Assembly: GCF_900187035.1 (NCBI RefSeq)
Contig: NZ_LT906446.1
Span: forward strand, 1,736,001-1,800,000
DNA: 64,000 nucleotides
From: Megamonas hypermegale
Lineage (GTDB): Bacteria > Bacillota > Negativicutes > Selenomonadales > Selenomonadaceae
Direction of reading: 5' to 3'
The position numbers and the translations under genes are program-made. Of the stretch, positions 44,310 through 53,159 are shown piece by piece (the first letter of the stretch is position 1; each line of letters begins with the position of its first letter). Under the pieces are notes generated by a model that was not told where the DNA came from, did not search any database, and saw only the letters and a list, made by a program, of their open reading frames with translations.

Positions 44310-45296
44310 TTATAGCTCTGTTTGTATCAATTCAATTAAATCGCATTTTTGTTTTTGTGAAATAGCTGTATCTTTTATCTTTGTTATAATCACATCAGCG
44401 TCATAACGACAATTTTTTAATACTTCTTTTAAATCCAAGATAAAATCTTGTTCCATCATATCAGAGTAAATTTCTATATCCTTTATAATTCCCGCACAAA
44501 CGATAATATATATATCTATATTCCCCCAAGCAAATCTACGCTTGATATGATTTGTAAATTGTATCTTTCTTCCAAAAATCCAATTCCAATCGCTAAATTT
44601 ATTTTCTAATTGCTTTATTTGACTCTCATCTAAATCTGCTTTTGATATATCTTCAATATCGCAATTATAAACAAATTTTAATGCTGATTTTATCTTTTCT
44701 GTCATAATCTTTCGACTAATATCTACGCAACAATCTTTTAAATTGATGACTCTAGATTTAACAGAAGACACACCTTTAGATTGCAATTTTTCCATATCTA
44801 CATTGAGATATTGCATCATTTTTTCCGTATCTACATCTAAAAGCAATGTTCCGTGATGATAACAATATTTGCCAGCTTTATAAAAAGCATTGCCAGAAAA
44901 TTTCTTTCTAGCAATAGTAATATCATTTCTTCCTGTTTTTTCTGCTTTTATACCTAAAGATTGCACTGCTTTTAAAATCACATTCAGTTGCCGTTCAACA
45001 TCATAATTTGCTTTTTGAACGCAAAACGTAAAATTCAAATTGCCTAAATCATGATATACAGCACCGCCACCTGAAAGACGCCTTGCAATTTTGCCACCGC
45101 TTTTTTCAAATTCTTTAACACGACATTCTTGCCAAGCGTTTTGATTGCGCCCTATCACAATCGTATGCTCATTTTGCCACAAATACATAATCAATTCATT
45201 TTCTTGTACATGTGTCGTCAAAAACTCTTCTACAGCTAGATTGTGATAGGGATTTAAGCAATCATCAGTATAAAATTTTATTTTATTTATCTTCAC
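44310..45296 (-). CDS. lplA: Lipoate-protein ligase A
   Basis: LplA attaches lipoate to the GcvH lysine via lipoyl-AMP. The 328-residue protein shows NPYHNLAVEEFL (about 12-23), GRNQNAWQE, RRLSGGGAVYHDLGNLNFTF (lipoate loop), and KKFSGNAFYKAGKYCYHHGTLLLDVD with the active-site Lys. GTG 45296 restores the family N-terminus (MKINKIKFYTDDC) and overlaps gcvPB by 14 bases; the frame is open up to 45341 but lacks signals. Its place in the operon supplies lipoylation for GcvH. Confidence 0.93.
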   Translation of the reverse strand: MKINKIKFYTDDCLNPYHNLAVEEFLTTHVQENELIMYLWQNEHTIVIGRNQNAWQECRVKEFEKSGGKIARRLSGGGAVYHDLGNLNFTFCVQKANYDVERQLNVILKAVQSLGIKAEKTGRNDITIARKKFSGNAFYKAGKYCYHHGTLLLDVDTEKMMQYLNVDMEKLQSKGVSSVKSRVINLKDCCVDISRKIMTEKIKSALKFVYNCDIEDISKADLDESQIKQLENKFSDWNWIFGRKIQFTNHIKRRFAWGNIDIYIIVCAGIIKDIEIYSDMMEQDFILDLKEVLKNCRYDADVIITKIKDTAISQKQKCDLIELIQTEL

Positions 45297-46719
45297 CGAA
45301 TTTATAACGTAAAACTGGTTTACGTGCTGCTTGTACTTCATCTAAACGACGAACTGGCGTATTCATCGGCATTTCAGACATAGTATCTGGATTAGTTATC
45401 GCAGTATTATAAATTTCTTTATAAATAGCAATTGCTTTATCTAATTCTTTTTTGCTTTCTGTTTCTGTAGGTTCTACCATCAATGCTTCATGTACGATAA
45501 GTGGGAAATACATTGTAGGTGGATGCATTCCATAATCGAGCATTGCTTTAGCTACATCAAGTGCTGATACATTGTGTTCATGTTTCAATTTTTCTAAAGT
45601 CATGACGAATTCATGCATACAGATACCATCGTATGCCATATCAAAAGTATCACTTAATTGTTTTTTCATATAGTTGGCATTGAGTACAGCATTAGCAGCT
45701 GCTTCGCGTATACCTTCTTTGCCTAAACTCATGATATAAGTCAAAGCTCTGACTACGATTAAGAAATGACCATAGAAATCTTTGACCATTCCATAAGAAT
45801 GTTCATATCTTTCAAGTGATAATTTATCACCATTTTCCGTTACTTTATAGCCTGGCAAAAATTCAGCTAAAAATTTTTTACAGCCAATAGGGCCACTACC
45901 TGGGCCGCCGCCACCGTGTGGTGTAGCAAAAGTCTTATGCAAATTGAGATGTACTACATCAAAGCCCATATCGCCAGGACGAACCCAGCCCATTACGGCA
46001 TTTAAATTTGCACCATCATAATAGCAAAGACCGCCTGCTTCATGCACTAAACGAGTGATTTCTAAAATATTTTTATCAAAAATCCCCACTGTATTTGGAT
46101 TTGTGAGCATGAGCCCTGCTACTTCATCGTTGAGCACAGATTTTAAAGCTTCTAAATCTACACAACCATCACTGGATGATGGAATAGAAACGACTTCATA
46201 ATCTGCCATAGAAGCACTTGCTGGATTAGTACCATGTGCTGAATCTGGGACGATAATCTTTTTGCGTTTATCATCATGACGGCTTGCATGGTACGCTTTA
46301 ATCAGTAATAATCCTGAAAATTCACCATGTGCGCCTGCTGCTGGTTGGAAAGTTATCGCATCCATACCAGTGATTTCATTCAAATATTTATTTGCCAGTG
46401 ATAGTACTTTTAACGCACCTTGTACAGTATCTTGTGGTTGTAATGGATGAATATCCTTAAAACCTGCAAAACTTGCTACTTCTTCATCTATTTTCGGATT
46501 GTATTTCATCGTGCATGAACCGAGTGGATAAAAGCCATTATTCACGCCATGCGCATTTTCTGCAAGCTCTGTATAATGGCGACTCAATTCATTTTCTGAT
46601 AGCTCTGGCAAATTCAATGCGATAGTGCGTTTAGATTTAATTTCTACTTCTGGCACATCGCAAGGTGGTAATATTGTACATCTATGACCTTTAGTGCTTT
46701 TTTCAAAAATTAATTCCAT
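45283..46719 (-). CDS. gcvPB: Glycine dehydrogenase (decarboxylating) subunit 2
   Basis: The GcvP P-protein decarboxylates glycine and loads the aminomethyl group on GcvH; in this lineage it is split. The 478-residue beta subunit carries PLP: NLHKTFATPHGGGGPGSGP holds the cofactor lysine, preceded by NAVMGWVRPGDMGFDVVH. FYPLGSCTMKYNPK is a family hallmark. ATG 46719 lies 2 bp after the gcvPA stop with GAGGTG before it. The tail overlaps lplA. Confidence 0.95.
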   Translation of the reverse strand: MELIFEKSTKGHRCTILPPCDVPEVEIKSKRTIALNLPELSENELSRHYTELAENAHGVNNGFYPLGSCTMKYNPKIDEEVASFAGFKDIHPLQPQDTVQGALKVLSLANKYLNEITGMDAITFQPAAGAHGEFSGLLLIKAYHASRHDDKRKKIIVPDSAHGTNPASASMADYEVVSIPSSSDGCVDLEALKSVLNDEVAGLMLTNPNTVGIFDKNILEITRLVHEAGGLCYYDGANLNAVMGWVRPGDMGFDVVHLNLHKTFATPHGGGGPGSGPIGCKKFLAEFLPGYKVTENGDKLSLERYEHSYGMVKDFYGHFLIVVRALTYIMSLGKEGIREAAANAVLNANYMKKQLSDTFDMAYDGICMHEFVMTLEKLKHEHNVSALDVAKAMLDYGMHPPTMYFPLIVHEALMVEPTETESKKELDKAIAIYKEIYNTAITNPDTMSEMPMNTPVRRLDEVQAARKPVLRYKFGEDK

Positions 46720-46721
46720 TT

Positions 46722-48035
46722 TCACACCTCTTTCACTAATGCAGCTAATTCATCGATTTCTTCTTTTGTATTCATTTCTGTTGCGCACCATAAAATTTCC
46801 TGTTCATTAAGTGCTAAACCACCTAAAATTCCATTTTCAGCTAATTTAGCCAAAATATCTTGTGATTTTTTATCAGAAACAGTTACAAATTCATGGAAAT
46901 ATTCTTGATTATATTTCAAATTTAATCCAGCTTCTTGCAATTTAGCTGCTAAATAATGAGCTTTAGAGAGGCATTGTTTTGCTACTTCCTGTATGCCATC
47001 AGGTCCCATTGTTGCCATGTATACAGAAGCAGTCAAAGCACATAATTGCTGATTAGAACATACATTTGAACTAGCTTTTTCACGACGAATATGTTGTTCA
47101 CGAGCTTGTAAAGTCAATACAAAAGCTCTTTTTCTGTCTACATCAACAGTTTGACCAACTAATCTACCTGGCAATTTACGCATCATTTTTTCTGTAGTTG
47201 CCATAAAGCCAAGATATGGGCCACCAAAACCGAGAGGAATGCCGAGTGGTTGTCCTTCACCTACCGCAATATCTGCACCAGCTTCTGCTGGAGTTTGCAT
47301 TATTGCCACTGCAATAGGATTTACACCCATGATAAATTTAGCTTTCACATTATGAACTACTTCACTTATCGACTTAGCATCTTCTATATTTCCATAAAAG
47401 TTAGGTTGTTGCATATAAAAACAACTTGCTTCTTTATCTATCATTTGTTTTAAAGCTTCGATATCAGTCACACCATCTTTAGCTGGTACAATTTTTACTT
47501 CGATATCTTTACCAAAACAATATGTTTTGATTACTTCAATAACCTGTGGATTGACAGCCTGTGATACATACACAGTGTTTTGACGTTTTCTTTCATGGCA
47601 CATTGCCACAGCTTCTGCTGCTGCTGTTGCTCCATCATATACAGAAGCATTTGCTACATCCATACCTGTGAGTTCACAAATCATTGTCTGGAATTCAAAT
47701 ATTGCTTGCAAAATTCCCTGACTGATTTCTGCTTGGTACGGTGTGTACGCTGTAATGAATTCTTCTTTACTTGTAACAGATTTTACTTCCGATGGAATAT
47801 AGTGATTATATGCACCTGCTCCGCGGAATATATGCTGAAAAACTTTATTTTGCTGAGCAAGCTTTTCCATTTCGCGTTTTACAGCAAGTTCTGCCATTCC
47901 ACTTGGCAAATTAAGTCCATCTTTTAAAAATGCACTTTTTGGTATATCAACAAACATATCAGCATAATCATTAAAACCACATGTTTTTAATAATTCTTGT
48001 TTTTCTTCTTCACTATTTGGTATATATGTTCCCAT
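46722..48035 (-). CDS. gcvPA: Glycine dehydrogenase (decarboxylating) subunit 1
   Basis: This 437-residue alpha subunit of split GcvP shares the aminotransferase fold without the PLP lysine. Hallmarks are FRGAGAYNHYIPSEV, TPYQAEISQGILQAIFEFQTM, PLGFGGPYLGFMA and RREKASSNVCSNQQLCALTAS. GAGGTGATG precedes ATG 48035. It is coupled to gcvPB by adjacent stop and start and follows gcvH by 29 bp. Confidence 0.95.
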   Translation of the reverse strand: MGTYIPNSEEEKQELLKTCGFNDYADMFVDIPKSAFLKDGLNLPSGMAELAVKREMEKLAQQNKVFQHIFRGAGAYNHYIPSEVKSVTSKEEFITAYTPYQAEISQGILQAIFEFQTMICELTGMDVANASVYDGATAAAEAVAMCHERKRQNTVYVSQAVNPQVIEVIKTYCFGKDIEVKIVPAKDGVTDIEALKQMIDKEASCFYMQQPNFYGNIEDAKSISEVVHNVKAKFIMGVNPIAVAIMQTPAEAGADIAVGEGQPLGIPLGFGGPYLGFMATTEKMMRKLPGRLVGQTVDVDRKRAFVLTLQAREQHIRREKASSNVCSNQQLCALTASVYMATMGPDGIQEVAKQCLSKAHYLAAKLQEAGLNLKYNQEYFHEFVTVSDKKSQDILAKLAENGILGGLALNEQEILWCATEMNTKEEIDELAALVKEV

Positions 48036-48064
48036 GCCATCACCTCAAGATTTATAAAGCTTTA

Positions 48065-48445
48065 TCAGTCAAGTGTAGCTACAAAATCTTCATATTCTTT
48101 AGCACTTAAAAGATCTTCATGGTCTGTTAAATTACTTACTTTAATGAACCAAGCACCATATGGGTCACTGTTGATTTGAGCTGGGTCATCAACTAATTCT
48201 TCATTAACAGCTTCAATTATTGCTGTAACTGGAGAGAATACATCAGAAACAGCTTTTACAGATTCTACATCAGCAAAAGTTTCACCTTTTTCTACACTGT
48301 CGCCTTCTTCTGGCATATTGACAAATACTAAATCACCAAGTGCATCTTGTGCATAATCAGTGATACCGATTAAATATGTTCCATCACCATTATTTTTAAC
48401 CCATTCGTGAGATTTTACATACATTAAGTCTTCTGGAAAATTCAT
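48065..48445 (-). CDS. gcvH: Glycine cleavage system H protein
   Basis: GcvH is the lipoyl carrier that shuttles the aminomethyl group between P, T and L proteins. The 126-residue protein has the lipoylation site Lys64 in [12 protein letters not shown] (61-72), a standard [25 protein letters not shown] beta region and the C-terminal [19 protein letters not shown] precedes ATG 48445. It is flanked by gcvT and gcvPA. Confidence 0.97.
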   Translation of the reverse strand: MNFPEDLMYVKSHEWVKNNGDGTYLIGITDYAQDALGDLVFVNMPEEGDSVEKGETFADVESVKAVSDVFSPVTAIIEAVNEELVDDPAQINSDPYGAWFIKVSNLTDHEDLLSAKEYEDFVATLD

Positions 48446-48486
48446 TTTTATATCCTCCTACAGCTTTTAATTTTTATTTTTAATTA

Positions 48487-49572
48487 TCATTTATTTCTTT
48501 TATAGAATGGTAATTTTACAACTTCTGCATCTACCATACGGCCACGTACATTTACTTGTACTTTTGTGCCAACATCTTTATAATTTGCATCTACTAATGC
48601 TAATGCCACTGCTTGTTTTAAATATGGGCAATGTGTACCAGATGTTGTTACGCCGATTTTTTTATCTCCCATAAATACATCTTGCGCTTCACGGATAATA
48701 CCTCTACCTGTAACTTTAAGACCAACACGGCGTCTTGTAGGAACACCTTTTTCTTCTAAAGCTTTTTTACCAATGAAATCAGCCTTATCCATTTTTACAA
48801 AAATGCCAAGTCCTGCTTCTTTTGGTGAAATTTCATCATTCATTTCATGACCATAAAGTGGCATTGCTGCTTCTAAGCGGAGTGTATCGCGTGCGCCTAA
48901 ACCGCAAGGAATGAGATTTTCTTCTTTGCCATGTTCAAGCAATAAATTCCAAATAGCAGAAGCATATTTGCTATTTACATAGATTTCAAAACCATCTTCA
49001 CCAGTGTAGCCAGTACGAGAGATAATACAATCTATATCGTCGATTTTGGCATCAAAAATACATGTGTAGTATTTTTCTGGAATGTCTTTTGTCAATTGGC
49101 TCAATACAGCTTCACTATTTGGCCCTTGAAGTGCAATCTGTGCATAATCAGCTGACACATCTTCAAATTTTACTTGACCAAATGCATGAGATTTCATCCA
49201 ATTAAAATCTTTATCTTTATTAGCTGCATTTACGACGATAAAATACTTGTCTTCACGCTGTTTGTACACAATCAAATCATCAACTACGCCACCGTTTTCA
49301 TTGCACATTGGACTGTAGCGCGCATGATTAATTTTTAAATCGGTATAATTATTTGTGAGTAGCATATTTATATTTGCTAAAGCGTCTTCGCCTTCACAGA
49401 TAATTTCGCCCATATGTGAAACATCAAAAATACCACAAGCGGTGCGAACTGCCATATGTTCTTTTATTACGCCTGTTGCATACTGCACTGGTAATTCATA
49501 GCCCGCAAACGGTACCATTTTACCACCACATTTAACATGTTCTTCATATAAAGGTGTTCTTAATAAATCCAC
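48487..49572 (-). CDS. gcvT: Glycine cleavage system aminomethyltransferase (T-protein)
   Basis: GcvT releases ammonia from the aminomethyl-lipoyl GcvH and forms 5,10-methylene-THF. The 361-residue protein shows [22 protein letters not shown], the folate site [41 protein letters not shown] and [15 protein letters not shown]. The start is GTG 49572 preceded by AGGAGG with a long spacing of about 10. It is the first gene after the glycine riboswitch. Confidence 0.96.
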   Translation of the reverse strand: MDLLRTPLYEEHVKCGGKMVPFAGYELPVQYATGVIKEHMAVRTACGIFDVSHMGEIICEGEDALANINMLLTNNYTDLKINHARYSPMCNENGGVVDDLIVYKQREDKYFIVVNAANKDKDFNWMKSHAFGQVKFEDVSADYAQIALQGPNSEAVLSQLTKDIPEKYYTCIFDAKIDDIDCIISRTGYTGEDGFEIYVNSKYASAIWNLLLEHGKEENLIPCGLGARDTLRLEAAMPLYGHEMNDEISPKEAGLGIFVKMDKADFIGKKALEEKGVPTRRRVGLKVTGRGIIREAQDVFMGDKKIGVTTSGTHCPYLKQAVALALVDANYKDVGTKVQVNVRGRMVDAEVVKLPFYKRNK

Positions 49573-49603
49573 AACCTTCGCCTCCTAAAATTTAGGCGTC
49601 TGA

Positions 49604-49641
49604 AAAAACAAAAAGAGCGCATGAAATTAATTCATGCGCTC
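49604..49641 (-). terminator. Terminator of the glycine riboswitch
   Basis: GAGCGCATGAA/TTCATGCGCTC stem, followed by TTTTTGTTTTTT on the minus strand. It shares its 5' strand with the end of the second aptamer (GGACAGAG), so glycine binding may alter it. Confidence 0.85.
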
Positions 49642-49787
49642 TGTCCTTGTTACCTGAAAGATTTAACTTCTTCGGTGCATTTAATGCTTTCCAGAGTTTC
49701 GTCCACATACGGTCCTTTTGCCTGAGAGTTTGTGCCTCTTTCACCTTCGGCGCCGCTTTCGCGGTCTCTCCCGTATCCTTCAACCGA
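49642..49787 (-). promoter_or_regulatory. gcvT_riboswitch: Tandem glycine riboswitch
   Basis: Two aptamers are read on the minus strand. Aptamer 1 has GGGAGAGACC, GCGCCGAAGGTGAAAG and ACTCTCAGGCAAAAGGACC. Aptamer 2 has ACTCTGGAAAG, GCACCGAAGAAG and ATCTTTCAGGTAACAAGGACAG. Both keep the CCGAAG and CAGG(C/T)AA-AGGAC elements of the class. Aptamer 2 has a shorter middle arm. The arrangement precedes the gcv operon and normally turns it on with glycine. Confidence 0.95.
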
Positions 49788-49799
49788 TTATTGTTTACG

Positions 49800-49829
49800 T
49801 TTATAGTGTTTATGATATCATCAAATCAA
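49800..49829 (-). promoter_or_regulatory. Promoter of the gcv operon
   Basis: On the minus strand TTGATT (49824-49829), 18-base spacer and TATAAA (49800-49805). It sits 19 bp after the stop of the upstream gene, with no terminator between. Confidence 0.5.
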
Positions 49830-49847
49830 AATTTATGCAACAATAAC

Positions 49848-50987
49848 TCAATGACTTTTTCGTTCTAAATAATTTGGAAGCCATGCTGAAAAAAATGCAA
49901 CGATTGGCACAGTGAAAATAACGCCAAAACTGCCAGATATACCTTGCATAATCTCAATTCCTATGGAATTTGAATTCATCAATTGAAGGTACGGCAAATC
50001 ATATACATAATCTAATACCCAAACACCAAGCGAACCGCCAAAAAATGCCAAAATAAGTGTTGTCGACATTGTTCCCATGACATCACGGCCTACATTCATA
50101 CCACTTTTAAACAATTCTTTAAATGTCAAATTGGGATTTTTTTGATGAAGTTCATTTACTGCTGAAGAAATATCCATAGCAATATCCATTACAGCCCCTA
50201 AACTTGCAAATAATACACCAGCAAACAAGAGCTGACCGACATCAATAAGCGTGTTTTGTCCTACAAATAATAACGCTTCAATATTAGATACATTGTAGCC
50301 TGACAAAGATGTAAAATAACCAAAAATATCTGCAGCTAGTCCAGCTGTCAAAAGACCTAAAAATGTAGAAATAATCGCGGATAAAGCTTTTATCGTGAAA
50401 CCATTAATCAAACAAATCGTAGCTGCTATGACAATACTAGAAGTCAAAATCGCTGCTAAAAAAGGAGAATTGCCCTTCATTATCATCGGGAAAAACAAAT
50501 ATATAAAACATACAAAGCTAAAAATCAAAGCGATTGATGATTTTACACCTTTTTTTCCACCTATTAGACATAATAAAATGAGAAATGCCGCTATAAAAAT
50601 ATAAATCGGCATAGACCTATCTACATTGTACACAGTCGTAACATTAAGCTGTCCTACTAAACTTGAAATCGTTATGACATCAATGCCCGGTCTGCAAACA
50701 GTACCAAAAAGCAATCCATTTGGGCTATTAGCTTCTACTATCTGACCTGCTTGCGGTCCTGTTTCCATTTTTAACAGTACAACTTGGTCTCCAACACGAC
50801 TGCCATCTTCTTGTAAATTATCCTTTAATACTTCTACTACTACAGCTTTCTCAAAGCTTCTGCCTTCTGTACTAATCAAACCAGGTTTTTCTATTTGATT
50901 ATATGATTGTAAAAATAATATGCCTGCTACTAAAATTATGGCAATGATTATTCCTCTAATCCAGATATTTTTCGTTAATTTTACCAT
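49848..50987 (-). CDS. YibE/F family membrane protein
   Basis: This 379-residue protein has an N-terminal membrane helix, an extracytoplasmic beta domain (about 45-115, VGDQVVLLKMETGPQAGQIVE) and at least seven further helices. FASLGAVMDIAMDISSAVNEL and MNVGRDVMGTMSTTLILAFFGG are the family hallmarks. Function is unknown; members are often near membrane or transport genes. GAGGAGTTTGG precedes ATG 50987. Its tail borders the gcv promoter. Confidence 0.9.
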   Translation of the reverse strand: MVKLTKNIWIRGIIIAIILVAGILFLQSYNQIEKPGLISTEGRSFEKAVVVEVLKDNLQEDGSRVGDQVVLLKMETGPQAGQIVEANSPNGLLFGTVCRPGIDVITISSLVGQLNVTTVYNVDRSMPIYIFIAAFLILLCLIGGKKGVKSSIALIFSFVCFIYLFFPMIMKGNSPFLAAILTSSIVIAATICLINGFTIKALSAIISTFLGLLTAGLAADIFGYFTSLSGYNVSNIEALLFVGQNTLIDVGQLLFAGVLFASLGAVMDIAMDISSAVNELHQKNPNLTFKELFKSGMNVGRDVMGTMSTTLILAFFGGSLGVWVLDYVYDLPYLQLMNSNSIGIEIMQGISGSFGVIFTVPIVAFFSAWLPNYLERKSH

Positions 50988-51028
50988 TTAATGCCAAACT
51001 CCTCTAATTGCACATCTTTTAAAATAAA

Positions 51029-51062
51029 ACTGCGGTAAAGTAATCATACTTCGCCGCAGTTA
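51029..51062 (-). terminator. Terminator of the phosphatase gene
   Basis: AACTGCGG and CCGCAGTT arms, with an AAGTA/TACTT inner pair, are followed on the minus strand by TTTATTTT. It lies about 30 bp after the stop at 51090. Confidence 0.75.
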
Positions 51063-51089
51063 ATTGCTTATATATTATCTGCTAAATTA

Positions 51090-52655
51090 TTATTTTTTTA
51101 CAATGCTATAAGATTGGTCAATCGGTGTACCAGTTTCTGCATCATATGTGTTGATAGTGAATTTTTCATCAGTGATATTGATTACAGAATAAGTTGGACG
51201 CCATGTCTGACTGCGTGCTGCTACATAATCTTGTTTCTGTTCAATTAAGTTATAGAATTTAGAACCAGTTGCAGAGTTAGAAGTCATGTAGAATACACCG
51301 TCTGGATTTACAAGTGTGCCCTGTTTCATATCTGCAATTGTGTAGCAACGGTTTTGAGATTCATAATAATCTTTAAATGCTTTATCAGCTTTTAATTTTT
51401 CATCTAAAAGATTATGATGTTGACCATGCTGACCTGCTACTTTAAATTCATCGAAGTCATCATATTGACCTGCTTTACTTGTAAGCTGATAAGTACGAGC
51501 ATAAGTATGGTCATGACCTTGCAATACAACATCAATATCATTAGCATCAAAAATAGGTGTTAACTGATTACGTAAAATAATTCCGTCGGAATCAGAATGG
51601 TCTAAACCACTGCCGTAAATATCCTGATGCATTACAACAATACGCCATTTAGCATTTGGATTTGCTTTTACTGCCTTTTCAATTAAAGCTTTATGGTCTG
51701 CTGCATTGTAGTTATTAGCATTAATAACGATAAATAATGCACTGCCATAAGTGTAATAATATCCATGACCTGCTGCTGTTGGGTTAGCTTCTTCAGTGAA
51801 TAAGTTTGGTGCATTGAAATGGTTTTTCCAGCCTGGAGTCAAGCAATCATGGTTACCAATTGCAACAGCTTGTGGTAAATTGCGGAATGCTGTTGCAGAA
51901 AGATATCCAGAGTATTCATATTCCTGAGATTGAATTTTTTCAGCGTTGCCGTCACCTGCTGGTTCATTAATCTGGTCACCAGGAGATACGAGGAAGTCAA
52001 TTTCTGGATGCTGTGCTAAAGCATTGTTCATTGTTTTATTCCAGTTGAAAGCATCATTTCTTGCTGCAGTATCTTCAGTTTGTTTGCTACTGCCATCAGA
52101 TGGAACTTGTCCTTTAGAAGCACCGATTTGTGGGTCACCTACATACATAAAGCTGAAGTTATGTGGGTCACCTGTTTTATATTCATGTACATCTTGCCAT
52201 TGACCGTTAATCTGTACTTGATAATAATAAGTAGTATTTGGCTGGAAGCCATCAGCTGTTACTTTATTTGTATAATACTGTACGCCACCGATTACAGTAC
52301 CAGCTTGGCAAGTGCCTTTAAATTCTTTGGCATTTTTCATTTCTTTATTATTAGCTACTCTTACGATAGCATTATCTACTTTAGTTTTAGAGTACCAACC
52401 AAAGTTTAATTTTGAAAAATCAGCACCTGGTGTGAGTGCAACTTGTTCATAGTTAACTTTGATTTTGTCCCAATTAGCTTTCCATTGTGCCCAGTCAGTA
52501 TTTTGTGAAACAACTGTTTTTGTTGTATAACCTGGTAAAGTGGAAGCATCATTCCAATATTCAGTAGCTGCATAAGCAGTCAATGAACCTACACTCAATG
52601 CCGCTGTAAGGCAAAGAGCTACCATTCTTTTTTTCCCTTTTTTTAAACTAAACAT
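51090..52655 (-). CDS. Secreted purple-acid-phosphatase-type metallophosphoesterase
   Basis: This 521-residue exported enzyme has a signal peptide (MVALCLTAALSVGSLTAYAA, within residues 11-30), an N-terminal fibronectin-like PAP domain (ITNKVTADGFQPNTTYYYQVQI type) and a metallophosphoesterase domain. The metal motifs are MYVGDPQIG, VSPGDQI, AIGNHD, VVMHQDIYG and LQGHDHTYART, matching the GD-GDx-GNHD-H-GHxH order of purple acid phosphatases. It probably releases phosphate from organic esters outside the cell. AAGGAGCTGG precedes ATG 52655. No Pho box was recognised. Confidence 0.9.
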   Translation of the reverse strand: MFSLKKGKKRMVALCLTAALSVGSLTAYAATEYWNDASTLPGYTTKTVVSQNTDWAQWKANWDKIKVNYEQVALTPGADFSKLNFGWYSKTKVDNAIVRVANNKEMKNAKEFKGTCQAGTVIGGVQYYTNKVTADGFQPNTTYYYQVQINGQWQDVHEYKTGDPHNFSFMYVGDPQIGASKGQVPSDGSSKQTEDTAARNDAFNWNKTMNNALAQHPEIDFLVSPGDQINEPAGDGNAEKIQSQEYEYSGYLSATAFRNLPQAVAIGNHDCLTPGWKNHFNAPNLFTEEANPTAAGHGYYYTYGSALFIVINANNYNAADHKALIEKAVKANPNAKWRIVVMHQDIYGSGLDHSDSDGIILRNQLTPIFDANDIDVVLQGHDHTYARTYQLTSKAGQYDDFDEFKVAGQHGQHHNLLDEKLKADKAFKDYYESQNRCYTIADMKQGTLVNPDGVFYMTSNSATGSKFYNLIEQKQDYVAARSQTWRPTYSVINITDEKFTINTYDAETGTPIDQSYSIVKK

Positions 52656-52756
52656 AATAAGACCCAGCTCCTTTTATAATTATGAACACTAGGCTTATTT
52701 TATTCTATATATGTGATAATCATATAAAAATTATGTTAAATTTTTGTAATACTTAA

Positions 52757-52784
52757 TTTACTTTTAATGTAAATATATTATAAT
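52757..52784 (+). promoter_or_regulatory. Promoter of the DUF4405 gene
   Basis: TTTACT (52757-52762), 16-base spacer and TATAAT (52779-52784), about 45 bases before the ATG. Confidence 0.5.
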
Positions 52785-52827
52785 TATTTTATAAATATTT
52801 ACATATTGAATTGAAAGGATGGTTTCT

Positions 52828-53049
52828 ATGAACAAATTATCTCGTATGCGCTTAACTTTTATAATATTAGCAATTGTTTTCATAATAATTGCCGTAACTG
52901 GAGTTTGCATGGATTTTCATCTTGATTTGTTCAACCGTCGAACAATGAAATACTTTCATATCTATTGCGGATATTTCATGATTTTACTTGTTATCATCCA
53001 TTTACTTGATAATAAATTATGGATTAAAAATATTTTCAATAAAAAATAA
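52828..53049 (+). CDS. Small DUF4405-type membrane protein
   Basis: This 73-residue protein has two membrane helices (FIILAIVFIIIAVTGVCM and YFHIYCGYFMILLVIIHLL) with His residues in YFHIYCGYFMILLVIIH that resemble the haem-binding part of DUF4405 or cytochrome b-type proteins. It is shorter than typical DUF4405 proteins. ATG 52828 follows AAAGGATGG; 52819 is too close to that site. Function is unknown. The next gene is 110 bp away. Confidence 0.65.
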   Translation: MNKLSRMRLTFIILAIVFIIIAVTGVCMDFHLDLFNRRTMKYFHIYCGYFMILLVIIHLLDNKLWIKNIFNKK

Positions 53050-53159
53050 CCTATTTAAATAAAAGTGAAGTCTTGTTGACTTTGCTTTTATTTTTTGTTA
53101 TAAACTTATATAGACCGATTGTTATAATTTTTATATTAGAAAAAGAAAGGATGTATTTT

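Noticed and set aside
52656-52756. Pho box upstream of the phosphatase
   Set aside because: TT-ACA-like repeats occur in the AT-rich DNA but not with a regular 11-base spacing.
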